Source: Pedobacter psychrophilus
Lineage (GTDB): Bacteria > Bacteroidota > Bacteroidia > Sphingobacteriales > Sphingobacteriaceae
Direction of reading: 5' to 3'
DNA length: 64,000 bases
NCBI RefSeq assembly: GCF_001652725.1
Contig: NZ_LWHJ01000022.1
Span: 62,001-126,000 of the forward strand
Below are positions 53,401 to 60,887 of the stretch, piece after piece. The position numbers and the translations under genes are program-made. Position 1 is the first letter of the stretch. Each line of letters begins with the position of its first letter. The notes under the pieces are model-generated. The model was not told the origin of the DNA, ran no database searches, and saw only the letters and a list, made by a program, of their open reading frames with translations.

Positions 53401-54240
53401 ATGAAATCTATTAATCAAACCATATTAAGATGGAGTTTATATTCTGTCTCTTTATTTCTTTGTGTAAGCAATAAATCATTATTTGCTCAATCAGTAAGTC
53501 AAAAAGCAAATTCTCTGAAATCAAATATTGATTTAAATTGGGATAAATCTAAGCCGGGACCATATTCTTATTCAAATGCAGTAAAAGATTTCGGATCAAT
53601 AATAGACTGGGCTCCAAGTCGTACAGATATAATAGATGGTACGTTTAGAGTTACTCTTTTACCAAACTTACTATCAGGTTATGGTGGCTTAGTGGCTAAA
53701 ACTTTAATTGAAGAAGGCACTGTTTACGAACTTACTTATGATGTTAAATTTGATAAAGATTTTGATTTTGGAAAAGGCGGGAAAGTTGGTTTTGGTTTAA
53801 GAGTGGGAGATGGAAATACCGGATGCGATAAAGCGAACGATGGCAACGGTGGGAGTGCTAGATTAATGTGGTATACCAGCGATGGAACCACTAAGTTTAA
53901 ACCATACATGTATTATTTTGATATGCCAGAGAATTGTGGGGATAATATGGTTTCAAATGCTTTTTATCCAAAAGAAGGAAGCATAGAAAAAGGTAAATGG
54001 TACAATATAAAAATATATGTTAAGAGCAATAATGCCAATCAAAAAGATGGCATGATAAAAGTTTCTATCGATGGAAATATAGTTCTTGATCAACCCATCA
54101 GATGGACAGCTAATAATGCTAAAAGATTTATCAATAAACTCTCTAATGATACTTTTAGAGGAGGCAGTGGAAATGATTGGAAGACTGATAATACTGGTTA
54201 CATTTATTTAGATCATCTAACGCTTAAGAAAATAGAATAG
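53401..54240 (+). CDS. Secreted jelly-roll protein, PL14/PL20-like (alginate/glucuronan lyase type)
   Basis: A 279-aa protein with a signal peptide (to KSLFAQ). The beta-jelly-roll shows strands YELTYDVKFDKDFDFGKGGK, VGFGLRVGDGN, GNGGSARLMWYTSDG, FKPYMYYFDMPENCGDN, EKGKWYNIKIYVKSN and a final TFRGG...YIYLDHLTLKK. GGK...G, SARLMW and Y.YY patterns are those of the PL14/PL20-type lyase fold, whose members degrade alginate or glucuronan. I recognize the fold better than the exact family, and catalytic residues cannot be proven. It directly follows HTCS 2, apparently in one transcript. A frameshifted paralogue lies 252 bp downstream. If it is a lyase it would supply unsaturated glucuronate ends to GH88 and GH105. 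Confidence 0.68.
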   Translation: MKSINQTILRWSLYSVSLFLCVSNKSLFAQSVSQKANSLKSNIDLNWDKSKPGPYSYSNAVKDFGSIIDWAPSRTDIIDGTFRVTLLPNLLSGYGGLVAKTLIEEGTVYELTYDVKFDKDFDFGKGGKVGFGLRVGDGNTGCDKANDGNGGSARLMWYTSDGTTKFKPYMYYFDMPENCGDNMVSNAFYPKEGSIEKGKWYNIKIYVKSNNANQKDGMIKVSIDGNIVLDQPIRWTANNAKRFINKLSNDTFRGGSGNDWKTDNTGYIYLDHLTLKKIE

Positions 54241-54355
54241 AATTATTTCCCAATTGTAAACATTTCATCAGTATTGCTTTTTGTATTAAAGACACAAAAA
54301 AAAGTCTTTACAACATCATTTATTAGCCTTTTAACACCATATAAAGAGGTTTTGA

Positions 54356-54419
54356 ACAAATGTATGCTATTATAGTAACAAATGTTATCTATTTAAAATC
54401 TCAAACCACCCTACTTTAG
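54356..54419 (+). promoter_or_regulatory. Tandem half-site operator and -7-like box (site H)
   Basis: Half-sites ACAAATGTATGCTATTATAG (54356) and ACAAATGTTATCTATTTAAA (54378) are exact 22-bp direct repeats over ACAAATGT. The box TACTTTAG starts 24 bp after the second core, at 54412. A third, weaker repeat (ACCACCCTACTTT) overlaps the box. Confidence 0.65.
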
Positions 54420-54492
54420 CATAACCTTTTATAAGTGATGTTTCTGTTTCGTCTATCGAATAAAGAGCATTGTTCAAAAACCATAATTAAAA

Positions 54493-55376
54493 ATGAGTCA
54501 ATATTTCAATAAAACAAAACTTTCGCTTTGCCTTATGTTGGGTTTAAGTTTAACCGTTGTGATTTCTTGTAAAAAAGATGATGCTCCTGTTTACCCAGTC
54601 ACAAATATTCCAGATGTCAAACCTCCAACAGGTGAAACAGGAATGATAACATTTGATAGTTATCCTAATGGAATTTACTCTTCTGCAATGGCTCGTAATG
54701 ATTTTTATGGAACTAATGTTTCTTCCTGGAAAGATAGTAGAGCAGAAATAGTTGATAAAGCTCTGCGTGTTAAATTAATGCCAGGCGATGTTAACCAAGG
54801 CTTTTACCCTCAATTTGACATTGTGGATGGTACAAGTTATGAAGTAACCTTTGATTTGAAATTTGCAAAGGGCTTTGATTGGTCTTTAGGCGGTAAATTA
54901 GGTGTAGGCTTTGGTATTGGAGATGTAATAGCAGGAGGAAATGCAACCAATGGAAATGGAGGAAGTGCCAGAATAATGTGGAACAAAACATCAACAGGGA
55001 AAGTGATTTTTAAACCATACCTATATTATGAAGGAATGCCAGACCAATTTGGTACTAATGTAGTAAGCTCTGCTTTTTCCCACAAACAGGAAGTTTAACT
55101 GACGACACCTGGTATACCATAAAAATACGTGTAAAAAGTAATACAGATTTTAAGGCTAACGGTTCCATCTTAGTTAAGGTGAATGGGTTAGAAATCTTAA
55201 ATAGTAACACCATTAATTGGGGTGATAACACCGGTGGAAAAAACAAAGGTTTAATCAAAACACTAATGTTCCAAACTTTTAGAGGTGGGCAAGGCGTAGA
55301 ATGGGAATCTAATGTTGATAGTTATATCATATACGATAACATTAAAGTAACAAAAGATCCTACTGCAGCATTTTAG
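54493..55376 (+). pseudogene. Frameshifted PL14/PL20-like jelly-roll lipoprotein
   Basis: Two frames together make one 294-aa lipoprotein, a paralogue of 53401-54240. The first frame (54493-55098) has lipobox Cys26 with an export-like CKKDD start, then GGKLGVGFGIGDVIAGGN, GNGGSARIMWNKTS and FKPYLYYEGMP, and runs into HKQEV and a stop. The second frame continues with PTGSLTDDTWYTIKIRVKSN to the end at 55376 (TFRGGQGVEWESN, YIIYDNIKVTK). The shift lies near 55074-55081 in TTTTTCCC and is repaired by adding one base. No further stops occur, so this is either a sequencing error in a homopolymer or a very young mutation. If intact it would be a surface lyase or glycan-binding lipoprotein under operator H. 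Confidence 0.75.
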
Positions 55377-55424
55377 GCGGTGGAATACGCAACAATTTTT
55401 TATAAAAAAATTAAAGATTATTGT

Positions 55425-55487
55425 ACAAATGAGATTTAATTTATGTACAAATGTAGCCTATTGCAGGCTCAACATTATCTAATTTAG
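55425..55487 (+). promoter_or_regulatory. Tandem half-site operator and -7-like box (site I) for the second SusC block
   Basis: TACAAATG occurs twice exactly 22 bp apart (55424 and 55446), and the second half-site continues as TACAAATGTAGCCTATTG with CCT at 55457. The box TAATTTAG starts 23 bp later, at 55480. The leader to the SusC ATG is about 162 nt. Confidence 0.65.
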
Positions 55488-55649
55488 CCTTAATAATAAC
55501 AAGCTTTATTATAAACCAAAACCAATTAAAATTAAACTAGAAAGGAGTCTTTGATGTCGTGAAATTTACTTACTTATTAACCAAATAAAAACCTTTTACA
55601 CCTCTTGTAAAAGAACAACCAATTTTTTTAAACTTTAACTATAAAAAAT

Positions 55650-58600
55650 ATGAAGTTTTTTGCTCCTTTAAGAAGCATGCAGAAAATTTGCTCGCCATGT
55701 TTAACATTGCTGGCAACTTTAATCTTTATGACCCTGTTTGTAGAAAATACAAAAGCAGGTGTCAATTCAAATTTTAATTTATTAAAACTTAGCGCTACAA
55801 ATGCAAATTTTCCTGTTAAAGGGAAAGTTTTGGATGAGCTTGGGCAACCAATACCAGGTGTAAGTGTACAATTAGCAGGAACAACTTTTGGTACAGTAAC
55901 AGATTTGAATGGTAATTTTACTCTAAACGTCCCAGATGCTGGTGGTAATCTTAATTTTAGTTTTATAGGTTACAATAACTATACAATAGCTGTGGACAGT
56001 AAAAGTGGAGTTTTAACCATAAAACTTTCGCCTAGCACCAGCGCTTTAAACGAAGTTGTTGTTACAGCATTTGCAACCCAGAAAAAAGTAAATGTTACAG
56101 GAGCTATTTCTACTATTGATGCTAAAGACATCTTGGCATCACCGGTAGGTAATATTACTAATGCGTTAATTGGTAATGCACCTGGCGTTAGCGGCTTGCA
56201 AAAAAGTGGAGAACCAGGACGTAATGGTACAAAAATCTATATTAGAGGTTTATCTACTTATTCAGGAAGTTCTGATCCATTAATTGTTATTGATGGTATT
56301 GAACAACCAGCAGAAAGACCATATGAGCAATTAAATGGAATAGATGCAAACGAGATAGAAAGTGTAAGTATTTTAAAGGACGCAGCATCTACAGCAGTTT
56401 ACGGAATTAGGGCAGCAAATGGAGTTATTATTGTTACCACCAAACGCGGTACAATTGGCAAACCTGTTATAAGTTTTTCTACAAATTTTGGAGCAACAAA
56501 CGCTACAGATTTAACTGAATCTGCATCTTCTTACGATTATGCAATTTCAAGAAACAGAGCTATCAATGCTAATAACAAAAATCTTAACGACCCTAATAAT
56601 AACGGAATATTATTTACTGCCGATGAATTATGGAAATTTCAAAATAACAGAGATTATACACCAGCGGAAGTAGCATCATTTTCTTTCTTAACGGCTGATC
56701 AAAAAGCAAGTTTAAATAACTCGCCTGCTTTATATTATGGAAGCCATGATTATTATAAAGATCAGTTTGATAATACAGGAACTCAACAACAATACAATTT
56801 AAATATTAGAGGAGGTAATGAGAAAGTTAAATACTATACTTCTCTTGGTTATTTTAATCAAGGCAGTATTTTAGAAAACTACCAGTTACAAGGGTCACAT
56901 ACAGGCTCAAATTTCAATAGGTCTAACTTTAGATCTAACTTTGATATCAAACCGCTAAATAATACCACAATATCTATAAATGTTGCAGGTCAGTTTGGCG
57001 CAATTGAAGGACCTGCTTTTGGCGTCAATCCATTTGACGATAATACAAGGTATAAGCAAATGATGCAATACTTGCAAGAAGGAAATGTCTTTTTAGTTCC
57101 TGGTATTATAGACGGAAAATTAGTCACAGGGGTACAAAACCAGCTGGAGGAGTTACACCTTCTAATCCTTTAGATATAAAGCAAACCGCCTTAGCCACTT
57201 CAGAATCTATTCTTTTAAATGGTGATAAAGGAACATATAATACAACCTTATTAATTGCCAGTGTTAAAATAGACCATAAGTTAGATTATCTTACAAAAGG
57301 ATTATCAATAAGAGGTACTGCTAATTATGATGATTCATTTGGTAAATTTATCACCATAGGTTCTACTATTCCCAATTATAAGGTAAGGCGTAATCCAGCA
57401 AATCTTAATGAGCTGCAATTCTTTGGAGGTACTATTCCTCCGGTAAATTTTAATGGTACTTCTTATTCTAAAACTTATAATAAGCTTTATTTTGATGCAG
57501 GTATTAATTATGAAAGGAAAATAGGAGGCAGTGCTATTACTGCGCTTGTTTTAGGCAAGGCCAATAGGTATACGCTTCCAGAAGGGCAGTACAACACGCC
57601 ATCAGGTATTATGGGTTTGGTTGGTCGTTTAACTTATAACTATAAAGAAAGATATCAGGCCGAACTTAACTTAGGCTACAACGGAACAGAAAATTTTGCT
57701 GAAGGCAGACGCTTTGGGTTTTTTCCTGCCTATTCGGTAGGTTGGGTTCCTTCTAGTGAAGCATTTTTTCCTAAAAATAAATACATCACTTTCTTAAAAT
57801 TTAGAGGATCTTATGGAGAGCTAGGTAACGATCAATTTAATTCAGTGAGAAGATATCTTTTCTTACCTAACACTTATAACCTTAACCAAGGGACCTATTA
57901 TCTAGGAACGTCTAACGGTATAGATCTTTTACCAAGATATAACATAACTACAGAAGGCGTATTAGGAAATCCGCTAGTAACATGGGAACGTTCTAAGAAG
58001 ACAGATATAGGCATGGAAGCAAGATTTTTTTCTGATAAGCTTTCTATGGTACTTGATTTTTTTAAGGAAGACAGAGATAATATTCTAGGTAATTTAGGTA
58101 TAATTCCCGCAACTTTCGGAGTACCAAGTGGTAACATCCCTCCGGTAAATATAGGTGTAACTCAAAACAAAGGATATGAATTGAGTTTAGGTTGGAGAGA
58201 TCAAATTGGAGAAGTTAATTACGGAATTAATGGAGCAATTAGTTATACAAAAAATAAGGTAGTTTTTAGGTCAGAAGCACCATTTGCTAACGAGTGGCAA
58301 AATGCTACAGGAGCAGCAATAGGTCAGTATTTTGGTTTAACTAGCGATGGATTTTTTAATACACCCGAAGAGTTAGCAAATAGACCTTATAATACATATG
58401 CAAGTAATAGAAATACCTTAGGTGATATCCGTTATAAAGATTTAAATGGAGATAATGTTATTGATGATCAGGATGTTAGCCGTATTGGTTATTCTAATTT
58501 ACCACAATATGCATTTAACTCTCGTGTTAATTTTGGATATAAAGGCTTTGATTTGAGTGTTTTATTTAACGGCACTGCAAGAGGATCTTTTTATGTTCCG

Positions 58601-59032
58601 CAAAATATGGTAGGTACATTCTTTAAAGCAAATGGAAATGTTTATCAGTGGCAGGTTGATGGAGAATGGACACCAGAACGAGTTGCAAATGGGGAGAAAA
58701 TTACTTACCCTAGAATGGAGCTTAATACAACAACGGCTAATTCAAACTTTGTAAAAAGTGACTTTTGGCTTAAGTCTTCTGATTTTGTAAAACTCAAAAA
58801 CATCGAGATTGGTTATTCCCTACGTGATTTAAAATTCATGAAAGCTCTTAATATAAGTTCTTTAAGGGTTTATGCAAATGGTAATAACTTATTTACTTTT
58901 CAAAACGACTTAGAAGTTTTTGGTCTTGATCCCGAAACTTCAGACTATACAAATTCGGGTAGAAATAATAATCAAGGTTATTTCTTCCCTCTAACAAGGG
59001 TTTATAATTTCGGATTAAACGTTCAATTTTAA
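55650..59032 (+). pseudogene. SusC/RagA-family TonB-dependent transporter with a single frameshift (third SusC)
   Basis: Two frames make one SusC of about 1127 aa. The first part (55650-57173) has a signal region (LLATLIFMTLFVENTKA), a carboxypeptidase-regulatory-like domain (VKGKVLDELGQPIPGVSVQL), a TonB-box-like stretch (LNEVVVTAFATQKKVNVTGA) and the plug signature DANEIESVSILKDAASTAVYG. It then misreads to LEELHLLIL and a stop. The true frame resumes as PAGGVTPSNPLDIKQ and runs through the barrel to VYNFGLNVQF at 59032. The shift lies near 57136-57141 (AAAACC) and is mended by adding one base. The rest is intact, including the SusD pair 12 nt downstream, so a sequencing error is quite possible. 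If real, the second pair of this block may have taken over the function. Confidence 0.88.
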
Positions 59033-59044
59033 ATAATTATTAAT

Positions 59045-60856
59045 ATGAAAAAGACAATATATCTTTTAGCTTTCAGCTTATCATTATTACTGTTTTATGC
59101 TTGTCAAAAAGATTTTTTGCAAGTACCAGACACTACAGGAAATATAGATTTAACTAAAGTTTTTTCAACTCGGTTAAATGCAGAAGCTGCACTTTTTAAT
59201 GGATACCGTAGAACCTTAGGCTACGGAAGTTCAGATGAAAATAAATATGCAACCTACAATCTTGTGTATGGCACTTTAGGCGTTGTTTCAGGGGAAAGAG
59301 GCAAAGGTAGACTTTGGCATCCATCATCTGATATCGCAGATGGAGGTGTTACCGCTAACAGATCAGTTTTAAATTACGGTAGTATCTTTAATAACGTAAG
59401 GACTTTATGGACGGTTTACGAAAATATTGATAAAGTGCCCGATATGGATGCAGACCTTAAATCTCGTGTTAAAGGCGAATGTAAAGGCCTTATTGCTTAT
59501 CAATATTTATATGGTTTAAAAGGTTTTGGAGGTATTCCTATTGTAGAAAAAACTTTCGATCCTTCAGATGATTTAACTGCTCCTAGAGCAAGTGTTGATG
59601 AAACAGTAAAATTTATAGTAAAACTTTGTGATGAAGCTTTAGCTACTTTGCCATCAAACTGGGATCCCAGTCAAAAAGGTCGCTTAACAAAAAGTGCGGT
59701 ATTGTCAATTAAGGCGCAAACGTTAATGTTTGCGGCTCGTCCATTGTTTAATTCAACATCACCATATTTAAGCTTAGGTGCAAATAATAAATTAATAAGC
59801 TATGGCAGCCCTAGTGCGCAACGTTGGCAAGATGCTATCACTGCTACACAAGCAGCGCTAACAGAAGCTACATCTGCAGGATACGCAATAATTAATACTG
59901 GAGGCACCACAGGTGTTCCAAATACAAAAGCTTTTGATGATTACGCTACAGCAACCTCTGTTCCTGGGAATAACGAAGTTATTTTAGCTTCTCAAATTGA
60001 AGAAACGGAAGCAGCAAGATATAGAAACGAGTCAGGTTATTGGACAAATAATCCTTTTAATAACTTTGCTCACGGGCTTTTGGGCAACTTTTTGCCTAAT
60101 TATCAAAAAGCAGATGGTACAGAGCAAAATTGGCCAAAAGTAGGAGATCCTACAAGACCAGCGTCTGATTACTTTACTAGATTTGCTCAAATGGAACCTC
60201 GTTTCAGAGCAGATTTTGCCGGTCCTGGCGTACAAGCTTTAAATAATCCTAATGATGCGAAATGGGGCCCTACAAGTTGGGGACAGAATATGGGAAATTA
60301 TGGAACTGCAGCTATTGCAGGTATAACCACTAATCGTCCTATTTACAGTTATGGATATGGATGTGCTGTCCAAACTAAATTTTATTATAAGGCAGGCAAT
60401 AGGATATGGTTGCATTTGCCTTTATTTAGAGTTCCAGAACTATACCTTAACCTTGCAGAAGCATATAATGAGACTGACCAACCCGCTTTAGCATTAGTTA
60501 ATTTAAACATAGTACATAATAGAGCAGGTCTGCCTAGTATAATTGAAACTGATAAAATAAAATTAAAAGCATTGATACAACGTGAATGGGCTGTTGAATT
60601 TTATGATGAGAACAAACGTTATTTTGATGTAAGACATTGGATGCTTCCAAATATTGGGAATGGTATTGTAGGTGGAGATATTTCTGAATTCCAGTTTCAA
60701 ACTTCTTTAGCGGGAAATAAAAATCTTCAAGGCTCTTTATTAAACTATTATATGGCAAAAGTATATACTGCTTTTTGGAATGATAGAATGCGTTTAGAGC
60801 CATTCCCTCAAGGAGAAATTAATAAAAATGCTGTTATTCAAAATCCAGGATATTAA
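59045..60856 (+). CDS. SusD/RagB-family surface lipoprotein (third copy)
   Basis: A 603-aa lipoprotein with Cys20 (LLLFYACQKDFLQVPD), partner of the frameshifted SusC 12 nt upstream. SusD marks are ECKGLIAYQYLYGLKGFGGIPIV, GRLTKSAVLSIKAQTLMFAARPLF, LFRVPELYLNLAEAYNETDQPA, QREWAVEFYDENKRYFDVRHWML and the end PFPQGEINKNAVIQNPGY. It is the longest SusD of the window and belongs to a different subgroup from the first two: its N-terminal FSTRLNAEAALFNGYRRTLG region is unlike theirs. It would bind glycan at the surface. The gene itself is intact. Confidence 0.93.
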   Translation: MKKTIYLLAFSLSLLLFYACQKDFLQVPDTTGNIDLTKVFSTRLNAEAALFNGYRRTLGYGSSDENKYATYNLVYGTLGVVSGERGKGRLWHPSSDIADGGVTANRSVLNYGSIFNNVRTLWTVYENIDKVPDMDADLKSRVKGECKGLIAYQYLYGLKGFGGIPIVEKTFDPSDDLTAPRASVDETVKFIVKLCDEALATLPSNWDPSQKGRLTKSAVLSIKAQTLMFAARPLFNSTSPYLSLGANNKLISYGSPSAQRWQDAITATQAALTEATSAGYAIINTGGTTGVPNTKAFDDYATATSVPGNNEVILASQIEETEAARYRNESGYWTNNPFNNFAHGLLGNFLPNYQKADGTEQNWPKVGDPTRPASDYFTRFAQMEPRFRADFAGPGVQALNNPNDAKWGPTSWGQNMGNYGTAAIAGITTNRPIYSYGYGCAVQTKFYYKAGNRIWLHLPLFRVPELYLNLAEAYNETDQPALALVNLNIVHNRAGLPSIIETDKIKLKALIQREWAVEFYDENKRYFDVRHWMLPNIGNGIVGGDISEFQFQTSLAGNKNLQGSLLNYYMAKVYTAFWNDRMRLEPFPQGEINKNAVIQNPGY

Positions 60857-60887
60857 GCCTGATCATTCACTTATAAAGATTAAATAA

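Noticed and set aside
54289-54310. AAAGAC/GTCTTT hairpin as a terminator after the 53401 gene
   Set aside because: The stem is only 6 bp with an A-rich loop and no T tract; too weak to call.
55179-55376. Separate small gene downstream of the 54493 lipoprotein
   Set aside because: Its product continues the jelly-roll of the frameshifted gene and aligns with the C-terminus of the paralogue at 53401-54240.
57611-59032. Separate truncated TonB-dependent receptor gene
   Set aside because: The same frame is open and meaningful from about 57142 on; it is the rest of the frameshifted SusC.
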